DNA from: an uncultured Collinsella sp.
GTDB taxonomy: Bacteria; Actinomycetota; Coriobacteriia; Coriobacteriales; Coriobacteriaceae
Direction: 5' to 3'
Assembly: GCA_900549135.1 (NCBI GenBank)
Contig: URNI01000051.1
Coordinates: 1 to 13,776, forward strand
DNA length: 13,776 bases
Shown here: in pieces, positions 1 to 9,540 of the stretch
Layout of the letters: each line of letters begins with the position of its first letter
Position numbering within the stretch: the stretch's first letter is position 1
The notes under the pieces: generated by a model
Told to the model about the DNA's origin: nothing
What the model saw: the letters and a program-made list of their open reading frames with translations, nothing else
The model's database searches: none
Program-made: the position numbers and the translations under genes

Positions 1-9
1 TTTCGTAGA

Positions 10-63
10 TTCCGCACGAGCCGAAGACCACTTAATGTGGTCTACGAGCGAGCCCAGGACCTG
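10..63 (+). repeat. Dispersed palindromic repeat, family A, copy 1
   Basis: An imperfect palindrome just upstream of valS. Its core is a perfect 7-bp stem, AGACCAC (25-31) with GTGGTCT (37-43), around the loop TTAAT. The flanks TTCCGCACGAGCCGAAG (10-26) and, with small changes, GCGAGC..AGGAC..TG (48-63) recur in inverted orientation after valS at 2857-2907. The two cores differ by a compensating change (AGACCAC/GTGGTCT here, AGGCCAC/GTGGCCT there), so the stem is kept. It overlaps the region in which the valS reading frame could be extended upstream, another reason to reject the early GTG start at 37. It may be a REP-like element or part of the end of the preceding gene. Confidence 0.7.
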
Positions 64-114
64 ACCGAGCGAAAATCGGCCTACATTCCTCCCCGATGGG
101 CAAGGGAGAGATAT

Positions 115-2811
<2,697 letters not shown>

Positions 2812-2826
2812 GGGTCACTGGGGGAC

Positions 2827-2934
2827 GCGGTTTGGGGCTTTGCTCGCTACTGCGAACAGTCCTGCTCGCACGAAGGCCACATTAAGTGGCCTTCGGCTCG
2901 TGCGGAACTTGTATCGAGCAAAGCACCAAACCGC
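2827..2934. repeat. Nested palindrome after valS, containing family A copy 2 (inverted)
   Basis: About 108 bp that can fold into one long hairpin. The outer arms 2827-2846 and 2915-2934 are complementary at 19 of 20 positions. Inside lies a perfect 9-bp stem GAAGGCCAC (2872-2880) / GTGGCCTTC (2886-2894) with loop ATTAA. Positions 2857-2907 read on the minus strand are a close copy of the repeat at 10-63. It starts 15 bp after the valS stop, so it may end the transcript or protect its 3' end, but no T-run follows. The remaining sequence up to folC shows no gene and no other clear structure except the hairpin at 3032-3064. Confidence 0.75.
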
Positions 2935-3031
2935 TCCCATAGCGTTTACGGGGTGTCCGCTGCCCGGTAGGGCTACTTGGTCGTGGCCTTGATTCTGCTG
3001 CAAAGCGGTGTTTGGCTGATATTTTGAATGG

Positions 3032-3064
3032 GAGGGGCTCGTTGTTGCTTACGGGCCTCTTTTT
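3032..3064 (+). terminator. Weak terminator-like hairpin before folC
   Basis: GAGG (3032-3035) pairs with CCTC (3056-3059); after a 2-nt bulge CTCG (3038-3041) pairs with CGGG (3052-3055) using one G-T wobble. A run of five T residues (3060-3064) follows. The stem is short. It sits only about 6 nt before the folC ribosome binding site, so if real it would end valS readthrough or attenuate folC rather than mark a clean operon end. Confidence 0.35.
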
Positions 3065-3084
3065 ATGTTGAGGGGACTTTGGCT

Positions 3085-4428
3085 ATGGCAAAGCGTTCTG
3101 GGTTGTATTCGGTGCCGTTTGAGGTTCCGGAGCTTTCTTTTGATGAGGCTGTTGCACTTGCGGCCGATACGGGCAAGATTGCGCGTTATTCCACGCCGCT
3201 GCTCGAGACCGTCGTCGAGATGCTCGATGAGCTTGGTCGTCCTGACGAGTTCTACGATTGCGTCCAGATAGCGGGTACCAATGGAAAGACCTCGACGACG
3301 CGATTCTCGGCTGCCATTCTTCGTGGTGAGGGCCTTAAGACGGCGCTCTTTACGTCGCCTCATCTGGTGCGCTATCCCGAGCGTATGGAGATTGATGGAA
3401 AGGTCGTCTCAGACGAGGTCTTTGCCCATGGTGTCTCTGCGGCGTATGAGGCAGGTCGTCGTCTCAACGCACGTCGTGAGGCGGCGGGCGAGGAGCTCCG
3501 TTCTATTACGCCCTTCGATCTTTTGTCCGTGGCTGGTTTGACTATGTTTGCCGAGGCCGCGGTGGACGTGGCCGTGCTTGAGGTTGGTATGGGCGGACGA
3601 TGGGATGCTACGAGTGCGACCGATCCCGTGGCCGTCGCCATTACGGGCATTGGACTCGACCATACGAAGGTCCTTGGCGATACGCTCGAGGCCATTGCGG
3701 GGGAGAAGGCTGCGGTTATCAAACCCGGGCGCCTGGTTGTGCTTGGCGAGGGCACGCATGAGGCGAGTGTTCAGTGTGTGATGGATGCCCGTTGCCGTGA
3801 GTGCGGCGTTGTGCCGCTCGTGGTGAGCCATACGACGACCAAACTTCCGGCACACGTGGGCGATACGGTGGAGTTTAGCTGCACCACGCCGCGCGCAATC
3901 TATACGTCGAGCATGGCCAAGCCGGCCTATCAGCCGCAGAATGCCGCGTGCGCGATTATGCTGTGCGAGGGCTATTTGGGTCGCGAGCTCGACCATGAGG
4001 CGCTCGACGCTTCGCTTATGGGCTGCCCCACGCCGGGTCGCTTTGATGTGCTGGGAACCGATCCGCTCAAGTTGATCGATGCCTGCCATAACCCCCAGAG
4101 CTGCGAGAACTTTGTGAGCGCGCTGGACGAGATTGATCCGTGCGTAGAGAATCGCCCCACGCTGCTGTGCGCCGCGCTAGCAGACAAGGACGTGGCGGGC
4201 ATCGTCGACGTGCTGATTCCGGCGTTCCCCCGTGTGGTCGTGACCCAGACCGATTCCGACCGCGCTCTGCCGGCAGAGGAGCTTGCTGCCCTGGTGGATG
4301 CCGACAAGCTCGCGGGCGTGTACCCCAGCGTATCCGAGGCCCTCGCAGCCCTCGATGCCGCGGGCGAGCCCTTCGTAGCAGCCGGCACCATCACCCTAGC
4401 CGGCGAAGTAGCCGGCCTGCTTCGTTAA
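3085..4428 (+). CDS. folC: Bifunctional folylpolyglutamate / dihydrofolate synthase
   Basis: Mur-ligase-fold enzyme that adds glutamate to (dihydro)folate with ATP, forming dihydrofolate from dihydropteroate or lengthening polyglutamate tails; cytoplasmic. The 447-residue protein has the P-loop GTNGKTS at 64-70 preceded by QIA. It also has EVGMGGRWDAT at 166-176 (family EVGLGGRLDAT), GLDHTKVLGDTLEAIAGEKA in the central domain, TPGRFDVLG before the C-terminal domain, and DACHNP at 332-337 (family DGAHNP). Start ATG 3085 has the Shine-Dalgarno GAGGGG 8-14 nt upstream; the frame is open to ATG 3028, but that start would run through the terminator-like hairpin and has no good binding site. The first third uses more A/T-ending codons than valS or thrS. 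It lies co-directional with valS and convergent with the downstream peptidase. The dihydrofolate and folylpolyglutamate activities cannot be separated from sequence. Confidence 0.93.
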   Translation: MAKRSGLYSVPFEVPELSFDEAVALAADTGKIARYSTPLLETVVEMLDELGRPDEFYDCVQIAGTNGKTSTTRFSAAILRGEGLKTALFTSPHLVRYPERMEIDGKVVSDEVFAHGVSAAYEAGRRLNARREAAGEELRSITPFDLLSVAGLTMFAEAAVDVAVLEVGMGGRWDATSATDPVAVAITGIGLDHTKVLGDTLEAIAGEKAAVIKPGRLVVLGEGTHEASVQCVMDARCRECGVVPLVVSHTTTKLPAHVGDTVEFSCTTPRAIYTSSMAKPAYQPQNAACAIMLCEGYLGRELDHEALDASLMGCPTPGRFDVLGTDPLKLIDACHNPQSCENFVSALDEIDPCVENRPTLLCAALADKDVAGIVDVLIPAFPRVVVTQTDSDRALPAEELAALVDADKLAGVYPSVSEALAALDAAGEPFVAAGTITLAGEVAGLLR

Positions 4429-4435
4429 CCCATAC

Positions 4436-4521
4436 CCCCTCATCAGTTGCGGTGAAATAGTTCCTGTATTTGGGTTCTAGCAGCCCAAACAGGATCTATT
4501 CCACCGCAACTTATTGAGGGG
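4436..4521. repeat. Long palindrome, family B copy 1, between convergent genes
   Basis: An 86-bp near-perfect hairpin fills the gap between the ends of folC and the M24 peptidase. Outer arms are CCCCTCA (4436-4442) and TGAGGGG (4515-4521). The inner arms 4445-4474 and 4484-4511 pair almost throughout, with a 2-nt insertion and two mismatches, around a loop at 4475-4483. The left arm is nearly identical (21 of 22) to 5986-6007, so it is a dispersed repeat. Its position suggests a bidirectional stop for transcription, though neither side has a long T-run. Confidence 0.75.
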
Positions 4522-4535
4522 CTATTGGGTAAGGG

Positions 4536-5624
4536 CTAGTCTAGGCGGACTGGGTCGTGGGGATAGGCGTTGAGGATCTCGACGCCGGACTCGGTGACCA
4601 GGACCAGGTCCTCGATGCGGACGCCAGTGCGTCCGGGGAGATAGATACCCGGCTCGATGGAGAACGTCATACCTGGCTCTAGGACCTGCCCGTTGACGAG
4701 CGAGACGTCGCCCGGCTCGTGGTCTTGCAGACCGATCGAGTGTCCCAGGCGGTGCGTAAAGTACTGCCCATAGCCTGCATCCTCAATCACGTCGCGCGCG
4801 GCGCGGTCCAGGTCGCACATGTGCACGCCCGGGGCGATGAGCGCCTCGGCGGCCTCGTTGGCGCGGCGCACGATGTCGTAGATGCGCGTCGTCTCTTCGT
4901 CCGGCTCGCCCCAAAAGAACGTGCGCGTCATGTCCGAGCAGTAGTTGCGGTGGCGCCCACCAATGTCGAACAGCACCACGTCACCGCGCTTGAGAACCGT
5001 ATCGTCGGGCTCGTGGTGTGGGTCGCCGGCGTTGGCGCCAAAGCTCACGATGGGCGGAAAGCTAAAGCCCTCGCAGCCGTGCTTGCGATACAGGCCGAGC
5101 ATCTGGTCGGCAATTTCGCGTTCCGTCACGCCCTCGTGAACGAGCTTGATAGCGTCGGCCATCACGGCGTCGTTGGCGGCTGAGGACACGCGCATGAGCT
5201 CCTGCTCCGCGGCATCCTTGTGGGCGCGTGCGGCGGTGACGGCAAAGTCGCCCAGGAAAAACTCGCTGGCGGCGTGGCGCTCCATGAGCGGCATCAAAAA
5301 GCCGGAGCGCATGACGGTGTCGATGCCGAGCGGTTTGGTTGAATCGACCTCGCGAGCGATGGCGTCGGCGACGACACCGGTATCGGTGTGGTAGGCGACG
5401 CGGGCATTGTCGTACTTGGGCAGCTGATGCAGCGCGTTGACCAAGATCACGGGCTCGTTACCGCGTGCGAGCAGCACGCCACAAAAACGCTCGAACATAT
5501 CGGCATAAAAGCCGGTCAGATAGTAGATCGACCACGGGTCGTTTACGAGCAGCTGCGCGCCGGGGTGCTGAGCCTCGAGCGCATCGAGCACGCGCGCCAC
5601 ACGCTGGTCATCGACATGTGCCAT
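4536..5624 (-). CDS. M24B family metallopeptidase (Xaa-Pro aminopeptidase/dipeptidase-like)
   Basis: Predicted cytoplasmic two-metal peptidase that trims peptides with proline at the second position. The 362-residue protein has an N-terminal creatinase-like domain (about 1-135), then the pita-bread catalytic domain. All five metal ligands of the family are visible: D220 (VLFDIGG), D231 (SDMTRTF), H295 (HRLGHSIG), E324 (FSIEPG) and E338 (RIEDL). HEPGD follows the GHSIG loop, as in PepP/PepQ proteins. Length fits the short bacterial form. Start ATG 5622-5624 has AAGGATG a few bases upstream. No signal peptide is visible. It stands alone, convergent with folC and downstream of a repeat-filled gap. 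Aminopeptidase P versus prolidase cannot be decided from these motifs. Confidence 0.9.
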   Translation of the reverse strand: MAHVDDQRVARVLDALEAQHPGAQLLVNDPWSIYYLTGFYADMFERFCGVLLARGNEPVILVNALHQLPKYDNARVAYHTDTGVVADAIAREVDSTKPLGIDTVMRSGFLMPLMERHAASEFFLGDFAVTAARAHKDAAEQELMRVSSAANDAVMADAIKLVHEGVTEREIADQMLGLYRKHGCEGFSFPPIVSFGANAGDPHHEPDDTVLKRGDVVLFDIGGRHRNYCSDMTRTFFWGEPDEETTRIYDIVRRANEAAEALIAPGVHMCDLDRAARDVIEDAGYGQYFTHRLGHSIGLQDHEPGDVSLVNGQVLEPGMTFSIEPGIYLPGRTGVRIEDLVLVTESGVEILNAYPHDPVRLD

Positions 5625-5651
5625 GAAACATCCTTTCGCTAGGGTGCCACC

Positions 5652-5679
5652 ATGGTATCCCCAATGCCAGGGTAGTCAA
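5652..5679 (-). promoter_or_regulatory. Possible promoter for the M24 peptidase
   Basis: Reading the minus strand, TTGACT (5679-5674) and TACCAT (5657-5652) are spaced by 16 bp and would start transcription about 20-30 bp before the gene. The -35 lies in the terminal repeat copy at 5671-5702. The match to consensus is moderate and other placements are possible. Confidence 0.35.
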
Positions 5680-5783
5680 TTTGGGACGAGGCTATTTTAG
5701 CTGTGTCAAACTTGCGGAATGATTTTTTTGGGGCGGGCTGATAGGTAAAAGTAGTCAATACAGTCCCGTCCCAAATGGGCTGC

Positions 5784-5943
5784 TTTCAAAACTATGGCGG
5801 ATTACGGGGCTGGACCTGTATTACTTGACCATGGGAAAAATCGCGAAATTAAAACCGCAGGTAGAGAGCTTATCAAAAATCGATAATTGCCGGTATGGAT
5901 GGGGGTCTCCGAATCAGCCCCGTAATCCGACATAGTTTTGAAA
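5784..5943. repeat. 29-bp inverted repeat pair enclosing a 102-bp core
   Basis: The arm at 5784-5812 (TTTCAAAACTATG...) and the arm at 5915-5943 are reverse complements at 28 of 29 positions; the only difference is G versus T at the 14th base. The core holds a small stem TTATC (5870-5874) / GATAA (5882-5886) and no credible coding frame. Near-identity of the arms implies recent origin or selection for pairing. Confidence 0.8.
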
Positions 5944-5985
5944 TGGCACTAAAGTAGACACAAGCTAAATACCGATCCCAAGGCA

Positions 5986-6051
5986 AGTTGCGGTGGAATA
6001 GTTCCTGGATGCCGGGGTTTTGGCGGAAATAAAGAACTATTTCACCGCAAT
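5986..6051. repeat. Palindrome, family B copy 2
   Basis: The arm 5987-6004 (GTTGCGGTGGAATAGTTC) pairs with 6034-6051 at 16 of 18 positions. The sequence 5986-6007 repeats 4445-4466 with one change, and the right arms (CTATTYCACCGCAA) also match. The sequence between the arms differs from copy 1 while the stem is kept. After the stem both copies continue into a TTGAGGGG run. Confidence 0.75.
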
Positions 6052-6109
6052 TGAGGGGGGCGGGGCGGATGGCGTGGTAGCTAAAAGAGCCCCGTCCCAA
6101 ATGAGCTAC

Positions 6110-6508
6110 TTAGGCTGGGTCGATGTCCATGCTGGCGATGAGGTCGATGCCCGTGCCGAGGAGGTTCTCCAGCACGACGCCGCCCATGCGGATGGGGGCG
6201 TCGACGACCAAGCCGCGGATGAGGTTCATGGCTTGGGCGTGGAGTTCCAGCGGGATAGCTTCGGCCGTGCGCACGGGCAGCAGCGCCTCGTCGCCGCCGG
6301 ATACGGCTACGGTGGTGGTGAGCACGCGCACAGGGCAGGTGAGCTCCTGGTGAGCGAACTTATCGCCGCGTGGGCAGCTGTTGCCGGTCACGTAGCGCAC
6401 CTCTACCACGGCGCCGTCTGCGTCACGCTCTACCTCTACGGTCAGGTGGCACTCGGATGGGCAGGTGGTGCAGTTGAACTGCAATGTCTCGGTCACATTC
6501 GTGCTCAT
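6110..6508 (-). CDS. DUF1667 family small cysteine-rich protein
   Basis: A 132-residue protein with the cysteine pattern of DUF1667: C13, C16 and C20 (CTTCPSEC), C45 (GNSCPRG) and C58 (LTCPVR). The clusters suggest a bound metal or iron-sulfur site; this is inference. Members usually occur last in operons with a GlpA-like FAD dehydrogenase and an NAD/FAD oxidoreductase, exactly as here, so it is probably an electron-transfer or assembly partner. Start ATG 6506-6508 lies 4 nt after the upstream stop, with GAGGAGG inside the end of that gene as binding site; the frame is open to 6559, but that would overlap the upstream gene. No membrane segment or signal peptide is visible. The biochemical role is not known to me. 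Confidence 0.85.
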   Translation of the reverse strand: MSTNVTETLQFNCTTCPSECHLTVEVERDADGAVVEVRYVTGNSCPRGDKFAHQELTCPVRVLTTTVAVSGGDEALLPVRTAEAIPLELHAQAMNLIRGLVVDAPIRMGGVVLENLLGTGIDLIASMDIDPA

Positions 6509-6512
6509 GGCC

Positions 6513-7913
6513 TTACGCCTCCTCAATGGGATCGACGGACAGGACAATTTCGCTAACACCCAGGTCGAGTGCGCGCTGAATCACCTTTGCCGGCAGCGGG
6601 AAGCTTTCCATTACGCTCGGTTTAAACGTGCGGACCTTGCCTGTAAACAGTTCCTCGTCGCCTGCCAGAATGCGCACGCGGGCGGCGTCGACCGGTCGGC
6701 GCACGCGGAAGTTGAGTTTGGTGAGTGCCACAGCCGTAATGCGTCCCGGCAGTGCGTAGCCCGCGATACCGGCGGGGGAGACCGTGAGCTGGCAACTCGC
6801 GCCCGCATCTCCGGCCTCGACATTCGCGCCGTTCCCCAGCGCGTACGCCGCCGCGGCCGCACCGGCGCGATCGGACTCGGTCGTCACGTTGTCGGCCAGA
6901 TCGTGCACGTGCAGTACGTTGCCGCAGGCAAAGATACCTGGCACGCCCGTTTGCAGGCTCTGGTCCACCACGGCGCCGCGCGTGCGTGGGTCAAGCTCAA
7001 CGCCCGCGCCCACCGAAAGCTCGTTCTCGGGAATCAGACCCACCGATAGCAGCAGCGTGTCGCACGGAACAACGCGCTCGGTTCCCGGAATGGGCGCCAG
7101 GCTCTCGTCGACCTGACTCACCTCGACGGCCTCCACGCGATCGTGTCCGATCACGCGCGTGACGGTGGTGGACAGGTGCAGCGGAATGCCAAAGTCGTCC
7201 AGGCAGTTCTTGACGTTGCGGCGCAGACCGTTGGCGTACGGCATGAGCTCGTATACGCCCTCGACCGAAATCCCCTCGAGCGTGCAGCGGCGCGCCATGA
7301 TAAGTCCGATGTCGCCCGAGCCCAAAATGACGGCACGCGAGCCGGGCTTGAGATTTTCGATATTGATGTATCGCTGCGCCAGGCCCGCCGTAAACACGCC
7401 GGCGGGACGGCTGCCGGAGATCTTGATCTCGCTGCGTGTGCGCTCGCGGCATCCCATAGCAAGGACGACCGCACGTCCGGTGAGCTGAAGCATGCCGGCG
7501 GGGCTCATGAGCGTGACGGTATGGACTGCGGTAGCTCCTGCGGTCTTGCCCGTGCCCGGGTCGTCTTCGGTCGCGCCCTCGTCCGAATCGATCCCAAGCA
7601 CCATGCTGTCCAGGAACAGCGCAATGTCGGTCGCCCGCACCTGGTCGATAAAGCGCTGCGCGTACTCGGGACCGGTGAGTTCCTGCTTAAAGTGCGAAAG
7701 GCCAAAACCGGGGTGGATGCACTGGCGCAGGATGCCGCCCAGATGCTGCTCGCGCTCCACGATGGCCACGCGCGCGCCGGCCTTGTGCGCGGCAAGCGCG
7801 GCCGCCATGCCGGCAGGTCCGCCGCCGATAACGACCACGTCGAACGCCTGCGTCTGCACCGCCTCGGTAGCTCCGGCATCCGCGCGTCCGTCGCGCATAT
7901 CAAGCGTCGCCAT
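6513..7913 (-). CDS. NAD(P)/FAD-dependent oxidoreductase (pyridine nucleotide-disulfide fold)
   Basis: A 466-residue flavoprotein likely passing electrons between NAD(P)H and its dehydrogenase partner. The FAD-binding GGGPAG is at 30-35, with the acidic end of the Rossmann strand at VEREQ. GGILRQCIHPGFGL (C65) is characteristic of this subfamily; there is no CxxxxC redox disulfide. The second nucleotide-binding motif GSGDIG is at 198-203. The second FAD contact reads GIFACGNVLHVHDLAD. The C-terminal third resembles the extension found in operon partners of GlpA-like proteins. Start ATG 7911-7913 is 1 nt after the upstream stop, with AAGGGGG in the upstream gene's last codons, so translation is probably coupled. 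The substrate is not evident from sequence. Confidence 0.88.
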   Translation of the reverse strand: MATLDMRDGRADAGATEAVQTQAFDVVVIGGGPAGMAAALAAHKAGARVAIVEREQHLGGILRQCIHPGFGLSHFKQELTGPEYAQRFIDQVRATDIALFLDSMVLGIDSDEGATEDDPGTGKTAGATAVHTVTLMSPAGMLQLTGRAVVLAMGCRERTRSEIKISGSRPAGVFTAGLAQRYINIENLKPGSRAVILGSGDIGLIMARRCTLEGISVEGVYELMPYANGLRRNVKNCLDDFGIPLHLSTTVTRVIGHDRVEAVEVSQVDESLAPIPGTERVVPCDTLLLSVGLIPENELSVGAGVELDPRTRGAVVDQSLQTGVPGIFACGNVLHVHDLADNVTTESDRAGAAAAAYALGNGANVEAGDAGASCQLTVSPAGIAGYALPGRITAVALTKLNFRVRRPVDAARVRILAGDEELFTGKVRTFKPSVMESFPLPAKVIQRALDLGVSEIVLSVDPIEEA

Positions 7914-7914
7914 C

Positions 7915-9372
7915 CTAGCGCACCCCCTTCAGCGGTCCCTTTACCAGCCAAGAACCGGCATCCTCCAACAGCACCTCGCTGGGGTCGCAGCCCAGTTCGC
8001 GTGCCAGGATCGCCACCACGCGGCTCTGGCAAAAGCCGCTCTGGCACCGACCCGTGCCGGCACGACAGCGGCGCTTGACGCCCTCGACCGAAACCGCGCC
8101 CGGGCGGCGTCGGATCGCGGCCACGATCTCGGCCTCGGGCACCGTCTCGCAGCGGCAGACGATCTGCCCCCACGCGGGGTCGGACTCAATGAGCTCTTCC
8201 TTGCGCGCAAGCGGAGCGCGGTCAAAGTCGTCCGGCGCGCGGCGGATGGGATCCCACTCGTCGCGTTCGCGTAGGGCTACGCCGGCATCGCGCAGCACCT
8301 GTTCCATGCGCTCGGCAATGGCCGGCGCACTCGCCACGCCCGGCGACTGAATGCCCGCCGCCTGGAACAGCCCCGGCACCACGGCCGACTGCCCAATAAA
8401 GAAGTCGTTCGTTCCCTTAATGACCGGGCGACCGCCGGCAAACGCGCGCACCACGCGGCGCGTGTCCAGATCGGGCACCAGCTTGCGCGCGCCGGTCAGG
8501 AGCGCGTTGACGTCGCCCGCATAGGTCTGCGTGTCGCCCGGCTCGCGCACGGCGGCCGTCGCGGTAATCACGGTGTTGCCATGCACGGTGCCCGTGACGA
8601 TAACGCCCTTGGACACCGGCGTGGGAACAGGGTAGAGCGGCATGAGCGCACGCGGCTCCTTGTCCAGCACCACAATGTTGCCCTGGCGCCAGACCATCTG
8701 AAACTCCTCGGCGCCCGCCATATGCGAGATGTCCGCTGCGCCGTTGCCCGCGGCGTTGATCAGATAGCGGCAGTGTACGTCGCCGGCGTGTGTCACCAGT
8801 GTAAAGCGCGCGGCTACGTCATCCGAGCCGGCAACTTCAATGGCCTCCACCGGTGCGGAGCGCATAAACGTCACGCCGTTGGCGACCGCGTTCTCCAGCG
8901 CGGCGATGGCGACCTCAAACGGATCGACAAAGCCAGTCGAGGGACACCGCAACGCGCACGTCGTCTTGGCACTCGCGCGCGGCTCCAGCTCGTGGATGCG
9001 CTCGGGGCCGATAATCGACAGCTCGGGCACGCCGTTGGCAAGGCCGTTGCTGCGCAGCTTCTCCAAGTGCGCGCGGTCTTCATCGTTGAAGCCCAGCACC
9101 ATCGACCCGGTGCGGCGGAACAAAAATCCCAGCTCCTGGGCCCAGGTGCCATACAGCTCGCAACCGCGGGCGTTGACCTGCGCCTTTACGGTGCCCGGCG
9201 CCGGATCGTAGCCGGCGTGCACCAGGCCGCCGTTGGCCTTCGACGCGCCCAGCGCGATATCGTTGGCCGCCTCGACCACACAAATGGACAGGTCAAAACG
9301 CGCAAGCTGCCGCGCGATGGCGCACCCGGTGATGCCCGCGCCCACAATCGCGATATCAAACGTTTCTGCCAC
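7915..9372 (-). CDS. GlpA-like FAD-dependent dehydrogenase with C-terminal BFD-like domain
   Basis: A 485-residue DAO-family flavoprotein, related to anaerobic glycerol-3-phosphate dehydrogenase GlpA and L-2-hydroxyglutarate oxidase. The FAD motif GAGITG is at 11-16, and GASKANGGLVHAGYD follows as in GlpA-type enzymes. The late FAD-contact segment reads AAGIQSPGVASAPAIAERM. A BFD-like [2Fe-2S] domain ends the protein: C406 and C408 (VCRCETV), then C443 and C448 (GRCQSGFC), with an extra C436. Translation starts with GTG (9370-9372) behind GGGAGG. It is the first gene of the three-gene minus-strand operon. Such trios are usually called glycerol-3-phosphate dehydrogenase, but no glycerol kinase or facilitator gene is nearby, so another 2-hydroxy acid or polyol phosphate remains possible. 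Confidence 0.88.
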   Translation of the reverse strand: MAETFDIAIVGAGITGCAIARQLARFDLSICVVEAANDIALGASKANGGLVHAGYDPAPGTVKAQVNARGCELYGTWAQELGFLFRRTGSMVLGFNDEDRAHLEKLRSNGLANGVPELSIIGPERIHELEPRASAKTTCALRCPSTGFVDPFEVAIAALENAVANGVTFMRSAPVEAIEVAGSDDVAARFTLVTHAGDVHCRYLINAAGNGAADISHMAGAEEFQMVWRQGNIVVLDKEPRALMPLYPVPTPVSKGVIVTGTVHGNTVITATAAVREPGDTQTYAGDVNALLTGARKLVPDLDTRRVVRAFAGGRPVIKGTNDFFIGQSAVVPGLFQAAGIQSPGVASAPAIAERMEQVLRDAGVALRERDEWDPIRRAPDDFDRAPLARKEELIESDPAWGQIVCRCETVPEAEIVAAIRRRPGAVSVEGVKRRCRAGTGRCQSGFCQSRVVAILARELGCDPSEVLLEDAGSWLVKGPLKGVR

Positions 9373-9389
9373 GGTGCCTCCCAGACGAG

Positions 9390-9417
9390 TTGACAGGCTG
9401 TCAATAGGACTATCCTA
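9390..9417 (-). promoter_or_regulatory. Two adjacent dyads upstream of the redox operon
   Basis: TTGACAG-G-CTGTCAA (9390-9404) is a perfect 7+1+7 palindrome, followed immediately by TAGGA-CTA-TCCTA (9405-9417), a perfect 5+3+5 palindrome. They lie 18 to 45 bp upstream of the GTG start. On the minus strand TAGGAT could act as a -10, without a good -35. A further 6-bp dyad CTGCAC/GTGCAG is at 9422-9440. The arrangement looks like operator sites for a dimeric regulator of the operon. Confidence 0.5.
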
Positions 9418-9476
9418 CGGTCTGCACACACCCAGTGCAGCGGCAATGCGGCGAACAGCCCCGTCGCATCCGCCAA

Positions 9477-9522
9477 CGGCAGGCGAGGGGAGACCCAGGA
9501 CCATCGGTGACCTCGTCTGCCG
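9477..9522. repeat. Hairpin next to the 80-bp array
   Basis: CGGCAGGCGAGG (9477-9488) pairs with CCTCGTCTGCCG (9511-9522) at 11 of 12 positions, the odd pair being G-T. No gene or T-run belongs to it on either strand. It could be another palindromic repeat or a structural element of a transcript through the gap. Confidence 0.55.
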
Positions 9523-9540
9523 CCCCTGCGTCTGAGGTTT

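Larger units (their letters stand above)
5671..6110. mobile_element. Possible degenerate MITE-like or composite repeat element with inverted ends
   Basis: The 485-bp gap between the DUF1667 gene and the peptidase has no credible gene. It is bounded by inverted copies of one sequence: 5671-5702 (minus strand) and 6079-6110 (plus strand) agree at 26 of 32 positions and share CGTCCCAAAT. A third, partial copy lies at 5763-5784 (19 of 22 with 6089-6110). Inside are a 29-bp inverted repeat (5784-5943) and a family B hairpin (5987-6051). The right end touches the DUF1667 stop codon, and no clear target-site duplication is visible. It may be one element or several palindromic repeats inserted beside each other. 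Confidence 0.45.

Noticed and set aside
37..114. Extended valS N-terminus from GTG 37
   Set aside because: The stretch overlaps a palindromic repeat, lacks a ribosome binding site and adds residues not expected in ValRS; ATG 115 has a good site.
1..114. T-box riboswitch before valS
   Set aside because: No AGGGTGGNACCGCG-type antiterminator bulge or terminator is visible in the leader; only a palindromic repeat is present, though sequence left of the window is unseen.
5873..6100. A 75-codon minus-strand frame inside the repeat-filled gap
   Set aside because: It is made of the inverted repeat arm and the family B hairpin, has no recognisable domain and has poor initiation context.
6020..6556. 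A 178-codon plus-strand frame through the repeat region and over the DUF1667 gene
   Set aside because: It starts in a palindromic repeat and runs antisense to a gene with a clear cysteine motif and operon context.
7143..8078. Long plus-strand open frames opposite the redox operon (also 8581-9393)
   Set aside because: They are antisense shadows of strongly supported flavoprotein genes, with no motif and no good ribosome binding site.
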